From: Terrilactibacillus tamarindi
GTDB lineage: Bacteria > Bacillota > Bacilli > Bacillales > Sporolactobacillaceae
Length of the DNA stretch: 64,000 nucleotides
Direction of reading: 5' to 3'
Assembly (NCBI RefSeq): GCF_009718825.1
Contig: NZ_WNHB01000016.1
Location: 1 to 64,000, forward strand
The notes beneath the pieces were generated by a model. That model was not told where the DNA came from. It saw only the letters and a list, made by a program, of their open reading frames with translations, and searched no databases. The translations under genes were made by a program, and so were the position numbers. Position 1 is the stretch's first letter, and every line of letters starts with the position of its first letter. Below, in pieces: positions 7,811 through 18,313 of this stretch.

Positions 7811-9820
7811 GTGAAAATTTATGTCGTGCAAAAAGGTGATACGCTAGCGATCATCGCTAAAAAACAAGGGACGACGATTGAAGATTTAAAAAAATTAAAC
7901 CCTTCACTCAATGAGACTGATGAGCTTATTCCAGGTTCAAAAGTAAAAGTTCCTTTAGGTGTAAAAAAAGTAACCAAAGAAAAAGTTGAAGAAGTAGAAA
8001 CACGTTCAGAAGTCCAACAAGGAAGCCAAACACAGCCTAGTATTGAAACAAGTCCCATAACAGAACAAAGCCCAACCAACCTAGCACCACCTTCATCTAG
8101 TCCTGCACCTAATCAATCGACAAATTATCCAATGCTTGAGCCTGATCAAGAGCAAGTACCAATGTATCAATGGCCAAATGTTTCGTCACCAGCTAATCAA
8201 GATATGCCTTCAACTAATCAAACAATGCCAGAACAATTATCAAATACAAATCAACTGCCTCAAACAAACCCGTTCTATACACAACCTGTTGATAATGAAA
8301 TGTTATATCCATCAACAGAGGCTCCGAATGAGCCTAACCAAGGTCTTCCTAATACTTATCAAGAACCATCCTATCTTAGTGGTTGGAATGATGAAGCTAA
8401 TGCAGCTCAAGTTTATCCAATTGGCTCAGAAGGTAACGATCAAGATAATTCAGTAAATTCGCCTAAATCAATAACTCAAGGTGCACCTTGGAATCTACCT
8501 TATCCAGCTCCATATCCTACGCCTTCTCCATTAATAAGTGGGATGAAACGGGGAGAATATTCTGGAACCCAATTAAGTCCAGGTCAACCAATGGAAAGTC
8601 CCATATCTTCAAGTCCAATGCCTACAATGCCTTCAACGGATGTAAGTCCTGCTAATCCAAGCAATGTAAGTCCGGCATATCAAGGTCCGACATCACCAAA
8701 TCCAGGATATCCAAGCAGTGTAAGTCCAGCGTATCAAGGTCCGACATCACCAAATCCAGGATATCCAAGCAGTGTAAGTCCGGCATATCAAGGTCCGGCA
8801 TCACCAAATCCAGGATATCCAAGCAGTGTAAGTCCAGCGTATCAGCCACCTATACCTCCAAAAGGAGGAAAACCAGGCAGTGTAAGTCCGACATATCAAG
8901 GTCCGACATCACCAAATCCGGGATATCCAAGCAGTGTAAGTCCGGCATATCAAGGTCCGACATCACCAAATCCAGGATATCCAAGCAGTGTAAGTCCAGC
9001 GTATCAGCCGCCTATACCTTCAAAAGGAGGAAAACCAGGCAGTGTAAGTCCGGCATATCAAGGTCCGACATCACCAAATCCAGGATATCCAAGCGGTGTG
9101 AGCCCAGCCTACCAGTCGCCTATGCCACCAAAAGGAGGAAAACCGGATAGTATAGGTCCAGGGTACCAAGGTCCGGCATCGCCAAATCCAGGATATCCAA
9201 GCGATGTAAGCCCGGCGTATCAAGGTCCAACATCACCAAATGCAGGATATCCAAGCGATGTAAGCCCGGCGTATCAAGGACCAGCATCGCCAAATTCTGG
9301 TTATCCAAGCGGTGTAAGCCCAGCATATCAAGGCCCGGCATCACCAAATCCAGGATATCCAAGCAGTGTAAGTCCAGCATATCAAGGCCCGGTAGCACCA
9401 AATCCAGGATATCCAAACGGTGTGAGCCCGGCCTACCAGTCGCCTATGCCACCAAAAGGAGGAAAACCAGGCAGTGCAGGTCCGGCTTATCAAGGTACGA
9501 TGTCACCGTATCCAAGTCCTGATTTATATCGAGGATATGCTCAACCACAACGGCCCTGCGGATGTGGAGATCAAGGAATTAAACCGATTTTAACACCTTT
9601 TCCATCTTACCCCAATCAACAACCTTATTATGGGAAAGCAGACGCTAAGCCAGTAAGTCCTTCAAACGAAAGCAAAGAAACACAGTTAGCTGGTTCATAT
9701 ACCCATTGGGATGGTCAAACAAAATCTCCTGAAGAGCGATGGTATAGTTATGATAACCACTCAGAACAGCCTTTACAACCTTCTTTAACAAAGGATAGCG
9801 AAGATAAATCAAAAGAGTGA
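7811..9820 (+). CDS. safA: SafA-like LysM coat morphogenetic protein with Pro/Tyr-rich repeats
   Basis: SafA anchors inner-coat proteins to the forespore cortex surface and works with SpoVID. Residues 1-48 form a LysM domain (IYVVQKGDTLAIIAKK). The rest is a low-complexity Pro/Gln/Asn/Ser region. From 8666 to 9475 there are 15 units of exactly 18 residues, then one degenerate unit. Two versions alternate: VSPAYQGPTSPNPGYPSS and VSPAYQPPIPPKGGKPGS. A CGCG motif follows (QRPCGCGDQG). I start at GTG 7811, which follows AGGAGG by ten bases and gives the SafA-like opening MKIYVVQKGD; the longer reading from 7685 runs through the repeat above. At 669 residues it is much longer than B. subtilis SafA (about 387). 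Confidence 0.85.
   Translation: MKIYVVQKGDTLAIIAKKQGTTIEDLKKLNPSLNETDELIPGSKVKVPLGVKKVTKEKVEEVETRSEVQQGSQTQPSIETSPITEQSPTNLAPPSSSPAPNQSTNYPMLEPDQEQVPMYQWPNVSSPANQDMPSTNQTMPEQLSNTNQLPQTNPFYTQPVDNEMLYPSTEAPNEPNQGLPNTYQEPSYLSGWNDEANAAQVYPIGSEGNDQDNSVNSPKSITQGAPWNLPYPAPYPTPSPLISGMKRGEYSGTQLSPGQPMESPISSSPMPTMPSTDVSPANPSNVSPAYQGPTSPNPGYPSSVSPAYQGPTSPNPGYPSSVSPAYQGPASPNPGYPSSVSPAYQPPIPPKGGKPGSVSPTYQGPTSPNPGYPSSVSPAYQGPTSPNPGYPSSVSPAYQPPIPSKGGKPGSVSPAYQGPTSPNPGYPSGVSPAYQSPMPPKGGKPDSIGPGYQGPASPNPGYPSDVSPAYQGPTSPNAGYPSDVSPAYQGPASPNSGYPSGVSPAYQGPASPNPGYPSSVSPAYQGPVAPNPGYPNGVSPAYQSPMPPKGGKPGSAGPAYQGTMSPYPSPDLYRGYAQPQRPCGCGDQGIKPILTPFPSYPNQQPYYGKADAKPVSPSNESKETQLAGSYTHWDGQTKSPEERWYSYDNHSEQPLQPSLTKDSEDKSKE
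8666..9529 (+). repeat. 54-bp in-frame tandem repeat inside safA
   Basis: Fifteen full units of 54 bases plus one degenerate unit keep exact phase with the reading frame. Writing A for the SPNPGYP type and B for the PPKGGKP type, the order is A A A B A A B A B A A A A A B and then a decayed A. Some neighbouring units are almost identical at DNA level, which suggests recent expansion or homogenisation. Confidence 0.95.
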
Positions 9821-9848
9821 CGATGCGAAATCGTCACTCTTTTTTTTG
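9815..9848 (+). terminator. Terminator of safA
   Basis: A 9-bp perfect stem (GAGTGACGA / TCGTCACTC) begins inside the last safA codons and is followed by eight to nine T residues. Confidence 0.92.
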
Positions 9849-9904
9849 GTTTTCATTTGTTGATTGTGATAAACTAAGAAAGATGAAGAAGGGAGCGAAA
9901 TCAT

Positions 9905-10645
9905 TTGAATATTGAAAAAGCAATCGACAATACGATTTCTTGGCTTAGAGAAAAAGCAAACGAAGCCCATGTTGATGGCCTTCTTGTTGGAGTAAGTGGC
10001 GGTATCGATTCGGCAACAGTTACTCACTTAATCAAACGAGCTTTTCCAGAAAATAGTCTGGGTGTCATTATGCCTTGTAAAAGTAACCCTCAAGATAAAA
10101 AAGACGCCAAAGCAGTTATTGATAGTGCGGGTATCGATTTTATTGAAGTTGATTTAACTGAAACACATCAAGTACTCTTTAATCAAGTAAAAAAACAATT
10201 TGGCGAAAATTGGGATGAAACAAGAGCTAAATTAGGGGATGGAAATTTAAGAGCCCGTCTAAGAATGAGTACGTTATATACCGTTGCGTCTCAAAAAAAT
10301 TATCTAGTCGTAGGAACTGATAATGCCGACGAATGGTATACGGGCTATTTCACAAAATTCGGTGATGGTGGTGTGGATCTTGTTCCTTTAGTTAACTTTA
10401 CAAAAGGACAAGTTGGTCAAATGGCTAAAGAACTTGGTGTACCAGAATCCATTCTTAACAAAAAACCATCTGCAGGTTTATGGGAAGGACAAACAGATGA
10501 AAATGAAATGGGTACAACCTATAATATGATTGATGCTTACTTAGAAGGAAAAGAAATTCCTGAAAAAGATAAGAAAATAATTGAAGAAATGCATGCGAGA
10601 ACAGAACATAAACGTTCACTTGCAGCGGCACCTCCTAAATTTTAA
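9905..10645 (+). CDS. nadE: NH3-dependent NAD+ synthetase
   Basis: NadE amidates nicotinic acid adenine dinucleotide to NAD+ with ATP and ammonia. The PP-loop SGGIDSATV (from about residue 30) identifies the N-type ATP pyrophosphatase fold. GTDNADEWYTGYFTKFGDGG and KKPSAGLWEGQTDE are the family's substrate-binding stretches. At 246 residues it has no glutaminase domain and so uses free ammonia. It starts at TTG 9905 after AAGGGAGC. Its place next to niaR and safA suggests NiaR control. Confidence 0.95.
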   Translation: MNIEKAIDNTISWLREKANEAHVDGLLVGVSGGIDSATVTHLIKRAFPENSLGVIMPCKSNPQDKKDAKAVIDSAGIDFIEVDLTETHQVLFNQVKKQFGENWDETRAKLGDGNLRARLRMSTLYTVASQKNYLVVGTDNADEWYTGYFTKFGDGGVDLVPLVNFTKGQVGQMAKELGVPESILNKKPSAGLWEGQTDENEMGTTYNMIDAYLEGKEIPEKDKKIIEEMHARTEHKRSLAAAPPKF

Positions 10646-10678
10646 CTATGTATCCTATCAATAACTGACTAAGATAAT

Positions 10679-10710
10679 CCCCTTTTACACAAGATAGTGT
10701 GTGAAAGGGG
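10679..10710 (+). terminator. Hairpin between nadE and the YhcN-type gene; its right arm holds the next Shine-Dalgarno
   Basis: A 12-bp stem (CCCCTTTTACAC / GTGTGAAAGGGG) with an 8-base loop follows nadE. The run after it is AT-rich rather than a T tract. AAAGGGGGT, the likely ribosome-binding site of the next gene, lies in the right arm, so the structure could also limit translation. Confidence 0.6.
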
Positions 10711-10723
10711 GTATTTATTTAAA

Positions 10724-11365
10724 ATGAAAAAAACGATTTTAACATTTTCTACAGCGTTAATGATGACGGGTGTACTTGCAGGGTGTGGAGCTAATAATGA
10801 TCGTAACGCAGCCTTTGATAATAACGGGCGAAATAATATGCGAGATGTAGGGTATTACACAGATCGAAATGCTGACTACAACGATGTTACTAGACGAAAC
10901 GGAAGAAATATGCAAAACACGGATAACTTTAATAACCGTGTAGCACGTGACAATAACCTTGGTTATAACAATAACGCTAATAATAACAACAATATGGCAT
11001 ATGACCCAACAAATGACCAAAGGGACGCTAGACAAATTGCACGAGCAGTTGGAAAAATTGACGGCGTTCGTAACGCAAATGTCGTGGTTTATAATAATGA
11101 TGTGCTTATTGGTATTAATGCAGAGAACAATCGAAATTTAGGTAAATTACGTGAGCATGTATATGATAAAGCTAAATCAATTACACCGAATAAACGCGTA
11201 AGAGTTGCTACCGATCGTCGAACAGTTGATCGTATCACCAATGTCAATAATAGAATTTTGAATGATGGCGGTAATGTAACGAATGAAGTGGGCAATGATA
11301 TTGCCGGTATTCTCAGTGATATAGGGAATGCTGTACAAAGACCATTTCAAAATAATGCAAGATAA
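10724..11365 (+). CDS. YhcN/YlaJ family sporulation lipoprotein
   Basis: A secreted lipoprotein of the YhcN/YlaJ family, whose members are found in the spore inner membrane or cortex region and affect germination or outgrowth. The signal peptide ends in a lipobox (VLAGC, about residue 21). An Asn/Arg-rich stretch (residues 25-95, with NNANNNNNMAY) precedes the conserved C-terminal domain (DARQIARAVGKIDGV, NVVVYNNDVLIGI). I start at ATG 10724, since the upstream GTG extension would put charged residues before the signal peptide. It is flanked by hairpins on both sides, so probably monocistronic. Confidence 0.85.
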   Translation: MKKTILTFSTALMMTGVLAGCGANNDRNAAFDNNGRNNMRDVGYYTDRNADYNDVTRRNGRNMQNTDNFNNRVARDNNLGYNNNANNNNNMAYDPTNDQRDARQIARAVGKIDGVRNANVVVYNNDVLIGINAENNRNLGKLREHVYDKAKSITPNKRVRVATDRRTVDRITNVNNRILNDGGNVTNEVGNDIAGILSDIGNAVQRPFQNNAR

Positions 11366-11387
11366 GATAGACATAATCACAAAAAAA

Positions 11388-11415
11388 GGGCAAGGGCATT
11401 CCTTGCCCTTTTTTT
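11388..11415 (+). terminator. Terminator of the YhcN-type gene
   Basis: An 8-bp perfect stem (GGGCAAGG / CCTTGCCC), a 5-base loop and seven T residues. Confidence 0.93.
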
Positions 11416-11485
11416 ATGGTTTAAATACATGTATAATATAATGGGTTCATCCTTCTAGAGATATCAACAATGGGGAGGTCAAAAA

Positions 11486-12211
11486 ATGTCAGGACATTCC
11501 AAATGGAAAACCATTCAACATAAAAAAAATGCAAAAGATGCTAAGCGTGGAAAAATTTTTATGAAACTAGCCAAAGATATTTTTCTTGCAGCCAAAACGG
11601 GCGGAGGCGACCCGGAAATGAATGCATCTCTTAGATTAGCGGTAGAAAAGGCGAAAGCTGCTAACATGCCTAATGACAATATTTCCCGTGCAATTAAAAA
11701 AGCCACTGGGAACTTGGATGGTGTCACATACGAAGAAATTACGTACGAAGGGTATGGCCCAGGAGGGGTGGCTGTTATTGTAGAAGTTTTAACAGATAAT
11801 AAAAACCGATCTGCTTCTGAGATCAGACATGCCTTCTCAAAAAATGGTGGTAATCTTGGTGAAACCGGTTGTGTCGGCTTTATGTTTGAAAAAAAAGGTG
11901 TCATCACCATTCTTGCATCTGATACTATAGATGAAGAGGAACTCATGCTTGACGCGATAGATGCAGGCGCTGATGAACTCGAAACAGAAGAAGAAGGTTT
12001 TGTGATTTTAACAAGCCCCGAAGCTTTTTCTGATGTGAAAAATGCCCTTCAAGAAAAAGGGTATTCAATTGAAGAAGCCGAAGTAACCAATATACCACAA
12101 ACGACAACAACATTATCTGATGAGGATCAAGCGAAAATGGACCGTCTCATAGATATGCTTGAAAACAACGATGATGTGCAAGATATCTACCATAATTTAG
12201 AAGAAGAGTAA
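11486..12211 (+). CDS. yebC: YebC/PmpR family protein
   Basis: A conserved protein annotated as a transcriptional regulator; recent work on the family links YebC to translation of difficult proline motifs. The opening [19 protein letters not shown] and the acidic C-terminal part ([17 protein letters not shown]) are typical. At 241 residues it is standard. GGGGAGG lies 9 bases before the ATG. It precedes ruvAB, a common arrangement across bacteria (yebC-ruvC-ruvAB); ruvC itself is absent, as usual in Firmicutes. Confidence 0.95.
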   Translation: MSGHSKWKTIQHKKNAKDAKRGKIFMKLAKDIFLAAKTGGGDPEMNASLRLAVEKAKAANMPNDNISRAIKKATGNLDGVTYEEITYEGYGPGGVAVIVEVLTDNKNRSASEIRHAFSKNGGNLGETGCVGFMFEKKGVITILASDTIDEEELMLDAIDAGADELETEEEGFVILTSPEAFSDVKNALQEKGYSIEEAEVTNIPQTTTTLSDEDQAKMDRLIDMLENNDDVQDIYHNLEEE

Positions 12212-12224
12212 GTAATGGACATGT

Positions 12225-12257
12225 GAGGGCGATGGTTTGGGCCCTCTTATTTTTTTT
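12225..12257 (+). terminator. Terminator of yebC
   Basis: GAGGGC pairs with GCCCTC across a 10-base loop, followed by a T-rich run with eight consecutive T residues. Confidence 0.8.
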
Positions 12258-12372
12258 GGACATGAAAGTTAAGCCGTTATCATGCTTGAGGCTTTTTATG
12301 GTATGATGGTGGTGAGACAATATAGCGTACTTCTTGTCTTTTTTTAATTCGTCAAGATTGAGGAGAAATAAA

Positions 12373-12957
12373 TTGTTTGATTATATAATAGGGAAAATAT
12401 CACATATTTCAAGCAAATGCATTGTCATTGAAACTCATGGAGTAGGCTATCAAGTTCTATGTGCCAATCCTTTTTTGTATCAAGATGTATTTGGTGAAGA
12501 AACCACGATTTTTACATATCATTACGTTCGAGAAGATTTGATGGCACTTTATGGATTTAAGAGTAGAGAAGAACGAGAACTTTTCATCCAACTGTTAAGT
12601 GTTTCAGGTATCGGGCCCAAAGGTGGACTCGCAATACTGGCATCAGGTCGGCCAGAAAGTATTATTCAAGCGATTGATTCAGAAAATGAATCCTATTTAA
12701 CAAAATTCCCTGGCATTGGTAAAAAAACAGCAAGACAAATTATATTAGACTTAAAAGGCAAACTCGATCAAACGAAAACAGGCCTATTTAATGATCATGG
12801 TGTTCAAAACGATGGATTGGATGAAGCGTTAGAAGCTCTGAAAGCCTTGGGATACTCAGATAAAGAGGTTAAACGTGTTGTTCCAAAACTCAAAGATAAA
12901 GACTATACGGCCGAGCAATATATCAAAGAGGCATTGAAACTCATGCTAAATGGATAA
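12373..12957 (+). CDS. ruvA: Holliday junction DNA helicase subunit RuvA
   Basis: RuvA binds four-way junctions and loads the RuvB motor. The OB domain is at residues 1-64 (DYIIGKISHIS). Two helix-hairpin-helix motifs follow (VSGIGPKGGLAIL, FPGIGKKTARQIIL), and a C-terminal three-helix domain (EALEALKALGYSDKEV) contacts RuvB. I start at TTG 12373, preceded by TGAGGAG at the right distance; the upstream in-frame ATG at 12334 would add 13 residues unlike the family. RuvB starts 18 bases downstream. Confidence 0.94.
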   Translation: MFDYIIGKISHISSKCIVIETHGVGYQVLCANPFLYQDVFGEETTIFTYHYVREDLMALYGFKSREERELFIQLLSVSGIGPKGGLAILASGRPESIIQAIDSENESYLTKFPGIGKKTARQIILDLKGKLDQTKTGLFNDHGVQNDGLDEALEALKALGYSDKEVKRVVPKLKDKDYTAEQYIKEALKLMLNG

Positions 12958-12975
12958 GATAGGAGGGGGAAGCCT

Positions 12976-13977
12976 ATGGATAACGATCGGATGGTTTCAA
13001 GTCGTACAATAGCCGATGATGAATTTGAAGAAACCACGATTCGTCCACATACATTAGAAAACTATATTGGTCAGGAACAGGTGAAAGCAAATTTACGCAT
13101 CTTTATTCAAGCTGCAAAACAGCGAAGTGAACCACTTGATCACGTCTTATTATATGGTCCTCCTGGCCTTGGGAAAACCACTCTATCCATGATTATTGCA
13201 AACGAAATGGGGGTCAACATACGGACAACGTCTGGGCCAGCCATTGAAAGACCAGGAGATTTAGCGGCAGTATTATCGGCGCTTGAGCCAGGAGACGTCC
13301 TTTTCATTGATGAAATTCACCGTCTAAGCCGCCATGTAGAGGAAGTATTGTATCCTGCAATGGAGGACTTTTGCCTCGATATCATTTTAGGTAAAGGAGA
13401 AACGGCACATTCCGTTCGTGTCGATTTGCCACCATTTACTTTAGTTGGAGCAACAACAAGAGCGGGGGCTCTATCTCCGCCTTTACGAGATCGATTTGGT
13501 GTGATGAGTCGTTTGCAATTTTATGATGTGGATGAACTTGCACAAATACTGAAACGAACGGCGCAAGTGTTGAATACAGAGTTGGATGAACAAGCAGCTA
13601 GCGAAATGGCGAGACGTTCAAGAGGAACCCCGCGAATTGCGAATCGGTTACTTCGTCGTATCAGAGATTTTGCCCAAGTGGCAAATAAAGGAGTTATTGA
13701 TCAAGAAGTGACGAAGAAAGGATTATCTCGCTTACAAGTTGATGATTTAGGTCTTGATCATGTTGATCATCAGTTACTATTAGGTATTATTGAAAAATTC
13801 AACGGTGGTCCAGTTGGACTCGATACGATTGCAGCGACAATTGGTGAGGAACGACATACGATTGAGGATGTGTATGAACCTTATTTACTTCAAATTGGTT
13901 TTATTCAAAGGACACCAAGAGGTCGTATAGTGACAAATGCTGGCTATCATCATTTTAATTTAGAAAGAAAGGGATAG
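12976..13977 (+). CDS. ruvB: Holliday junction branch migration ATPase RuvB
   Basis: A hexameric AAA+ motor that drives branch migration with RuvA. Walker A is GPPGLGKTT, Walker B is LFIDEIHRL, sensor 1 lies in LVGATTRAG and the arginine-finger region is in [11 protein letters not shown] winged helix ends the protein ([22 protein letters not shown]). The length of 333 residues is standard. AGGAGGGGG lies before the ATG. It is followed after 4 bases by a small membrane protein gene. Confidence 0.98.
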   Translation: MDNDRMVSSRTIADDEFEETTIRPHTLENYIGQEQVKANLRIFIQAAKQRSEPLDHVLLYGPPGLGKTTLSMIIANEMGVNIRTTSGPAIERPGDLAAVLSALEPGDVLFIDEIHRLSRHVEEVLYPAMEDFCLDIILGKGETAHSVRVDLPPFTLVGATTRAGALSPPLRDRFGVMSRLQFYDVDELAQILKRTAQVLNTELDEQAASEMARRSRGTPRIANRLLRRIRDFAQVANKGVIDQEVTKKGLSRLQVDDLGLDHVDHQLLLGIIEKFNGGPVGLDTIAATIGEERHTIEDVYEPYLLQIGFIQRTPRGRIVTNAGYHHFNLERKG

Positions 13978-13981
13978 GTAA

Positions 13982-14188
13982 ATGAGTTCTGTAGGGAAAA
14001 TGTTGATGGTTGTTGGTGCCATTCTCTTTCTCATTGGACTTCTCTGGAGATTTATTGGAAAACTCCCAGGGGATATCGTTTTAAAAAAAGGAAATACAGT
14101 CTTCTTTTTTCCGATAGTAACATCTATTATCCTTAGTATTGGAATATCCCTCCTTCTTTATATTGTCAATGTCTTTTTTAAAAGATAG
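13982..14188 (+). CDS. DUF2905 small membrane protein
   Basis: A 68-residue protein with two hydrophobic segments (about residues 6-24 and 44-65) joined by IGKLPGDIVLKKGNTVFFFP, the DUF2905 signature. Its function is unknown. The family is found between ruvB and queA in many Bacilli. It starts 4 bases after the ruvB stop and is probably co-transcribed. Confidence 0.85.
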   Translation: MSSVGKMLMVVGAILFLIGLLWRFIGKLPGDIVLKKGNTVFFFPIVTSIILSIGISLLLYIVNVFFKR

Positions 14189-14280
14189 GCCATCGGTTCT
14201 CTTGATCGTAGAATCTGTTAATAAACATAAATGGACGGTCTTTAATTGTTTAATTTTCGAAAGAGAGTGTGTTTTAAATT

Positions 14281-16463
<2,183 letters not shown>

Positions 16464-16485
16464 TACATAAGGAGGAAACAAGACC

Positions 16486-16785
16486 ATGCCTACACAAGTT
16501 ATTATGTTAATAGTGTTTGTTGCGATTTTCTATTTCTTGTTAATCAGACCACAGATGAAACGAACAAAAGAAACGCGTCAAATGCAATCAAGTTTACAAA
16601 AAGGGGACAAAATTGTAACGATTGGTGGCTTACATGGGACGATCGATTCCATTACGGATGCTGAAATCGTACTTAAAGCAGGAAATGCACGTCTCACATT
16701 CGACCGTGGAGCTATTCGTGACGTTTCTAAATCAACAGCTAAGAAAGAAGTTGTTGAAAAAGTCGAAGATAAATCTGAAGAGTAA
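16486..16785 (+). CDS. yajC: Preprotein translocase subunit YajC
   Basis: A small accessory protein of the SecDF-YajC complex. One N-terminal transmembrane helix (residues 4-19, VIMLIVFVAIFYFLLI) is followed by RPQMKRTKE and the conserved GDKIVTIGGLHGTI core. The C-terminus is charged. At 99 residues it has family size. AAGGAGG precedes the ATG. secD and secF lie 4 kb downstream. Confidence 0.96.
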   Translation: MPTQVIMLIVFVAIFYFLLIRPQMKRTKETRQMQSSLQKGDKIVTIGGLHGTIDSITDAEIVLKAGNARLTFDRGAIRDVSKSTAKKEVVEKVEDKSEE

Positions 16786-16792
16786 TGTAAAA

Positions 16793-16834
16793 GGGCTGCC
16801 TATCGAAAAGTCGATAAAGGCAGCCCCTTTTTTT
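16793..16834 (+). terminator. Terminator of queA-tgt-yajC
   Basis: A long stem (GGGCTGCC / GGCAGCCC with inner TATCGA / TCGATA) followed by seven T residues. Confidence 0.95.
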
Positions 16835-16837
16835 ATT

Positions 16838-16955
16838 AAGTAAAACTACAATCAGTGGGGGTTTCATCATCCCCATTAATCAGGCTCATGCGCGCCGTTA
16901 CCCACCGTCTAGAAAGGCTCGTTTATACTCAATACTTTGGGGTGGGGGTTTCGGC
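16838..16955 (+). repeat. Repeat family B, diverged copy (B1)
   Basis: It shares CAGTGGGGGTTTCATCATCC with the left part and TACTCAATACTTTGGGGTGG with the middle of other family B copies, but the interior differs and the GCGGGATAA end is not seen. Confidence 0.5.
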
Positions 16956-16965
16956 TCGCCGCTCA

Positions 16966-17105
16966 TCTCTGAACCATAATTGAGCAACTTCGAACCATAA
17001 TTGAGCCACTTCGAAGAGAAATTGCGCCACTCTGAACCATAATTGAGCAACTTCGAGAGGAATTGCGCCACTCCAGACATGAATTGCGCCGCTTTAGATA
17101 TGACT
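16966..17105. repeat. Minisatellite of 20-22 bp units
   Basis: About six degenerate tandem units of the form GAACCATAATTGAGCAACTT or GAGAGGAATTGCGCCACTC. Two recurring cores, AATTGAGC and AATTGCGCC, alternate. It lies between yajC and the convergent TIGR04086 gene and is non-coding. Confidence 0.85.
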
Positions 17106-17118
17106 GGATCAATTGAAG

Positions 17119-17502
17119 TTATTTTTTATAGCTGCGCGAGAAAAAATTCACTCCTATAATTCCACCAATGGTTGACGCAATAATATTTTCACCATAATAG
17201 AGAAATTTACCCGCCCACCCCGTGTGATTATATCCAAGAAACTGGATTAAAAGGACGAGCACACAATAAGTAACCCCTGTGACAACACCAATAATCAAGC
17301 CTTTTTCCTGCATTTTTGTCCCTGCAATAACGCCGCCAACAAATAAAGCTGCAAATGAAATTATCATGGGCGCCATTGAAATAGATTCTTCTGTAGCCGA
17401 TGTAAATCTAAGTATAGACGATAAACCTAAGGTGCAAAATAGGATAACAATGAATGATCCAATGGTTCCATAGCTAGCGGCTGTAATAAAACGTTTTGAC
17501 AT
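17119..17502 (-). CDS. TIGR04086 family membrane protein (YrzE-like)
   Basis: A 127-residue integral membrane protein with four hydrophobic segments (about residues 8-30, 44-62, 68-90 and 104-120), matching the TIGR04086 family found in Bacillales at this chromosomal position (yrzE in B. subtilis). Function unknown. AGGTGAAG precedes the ATG on the reverse strand. Confidence 0.82.
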   Translation of the reverse strand: MSKRFITAASYGTIGSFIVILFCTLGLSSILRFTSATEESISMAPMIISFAALFVGGVIAGTKMQEKGLIIGVVTGVTYCVLVLLIQFLGYNHTGWAGKFLYYGENIIASTIGGIIGVNFFSRSYKK

Positions 17503-17680
17503 TTAACTTCACCTCGAAAACATGTTTTATTACATCTTATTTCGAGCTTGTCATAAATAGAATCTTAAACAAATATTAATTTGGACAAAATGTTTCAAGA
17601 CAAAATGCGTACATGAATCACTCACAACTTGCTCATACTAATCTTTGAACCTAATCGAGTTATAAGAAAGGAGATCTAAC

Positions 17681-18313
17681 ATGCCTACAATCATTTTAAG
17701 AACTGTTTTTATGTTTATAATGATCGCCATAGTGATTCGTTTTTCAGGTAAAAAACAGTTAAAAGATTGTTCGTTGTTGGATCTCGTCATGGTTTTAATG
17801 GTTACAGAACTTGCTATCATATCCATAACAAACCCATTACAACCTCTTCTCACGATGATTGCACCTATTTTTATCATCATTCTTTTACGTAGTGTGATCC
17901 TTTTCGTTTTCTCAAAAAAAGTAAGTTTTAAAGAAGCTGTTCTAGTTGATCATGGAGAAGTTAATTCAAAAGAACTTTCACGCCAGAAAATGACGTTTGA
18001 TGATTTAATGACTCAATTGCAACGTCATAATATCAGAAACATTCAAGATGTTGAATTTGCTATACTTGAACCAAATGGTCAATTGTCGATCACGCCAAAT
18101 TCACGTCAATCATCCAATAAACAGCAAGATACAATGCCTTTTCCTCTTATTATCAACGGAAAAGTTCAAGAGGACAATTTGAAAAAGATTCATCAGACCT
18201 CTTTATGGCTCAGGCAAGAACTTAGAAAACTCGGTTACAGAGATATAAAGGAAATAGCCTATCTAGTGATGGATGATAAAGGGACTTTTTATATGGATCT
18301 TAATCACGATTAA
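17681..18313 (+). CDS. DUF421 membrane protein (YrbG/YetF type)
   Basis: A 210-residue protein with two to three N-terminal hydrophobic helices (to about residue 85) and a soluble DUF421 domain (about 90-200, including LVDHGEVNSKELSRQKMTFD and VEFAILEPNGQLS). The family is linked to spore or stress functions in some Bacillus species, but the biochemical role is unclear. AAAGGAG precedes the ATG. It is convergent with spoVB; the two genes overlap by 4 bases at their stops. Confidence 0.85.
   Translation: MPTIILRTVFMFIMIAIVIRFSGKKQLKDCSLLDLVMVLMVTELAIISITNPLQPLLTMIAPIFIIILLRSVILFVFSKKVSFKEAVLVDHGEVNSKELSRQKMTFDDLMTQLQRHNIRNIQDVEFAILEPNGQLSITPNSRQSSNKQQDTMPFPLIINGKVQEDNLKKIHQTSLWLRQELRKLGYRDIKEIAYLVMDDKGTFYMDLNHD

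Noticed and set aside
8652-8849. Reverse-strand repetitive ORFs inside safA (also 9120-9416)
   Set aside because: They are mirror readings of the 54-bp in-frame repeats; the forward frame has the LysM domain, a Shine-Dalgarno and a terminator.
16898-17080. 60-codon reverse-strand ORF in the minisatellite
   Set aside because: Its repeated residues only reflect the 21-22 bp tandem units.
16838-17105. CRISPR array
   Set aside because: Units of 20-22 bp abut without spacers and no cas genes are present in the window.
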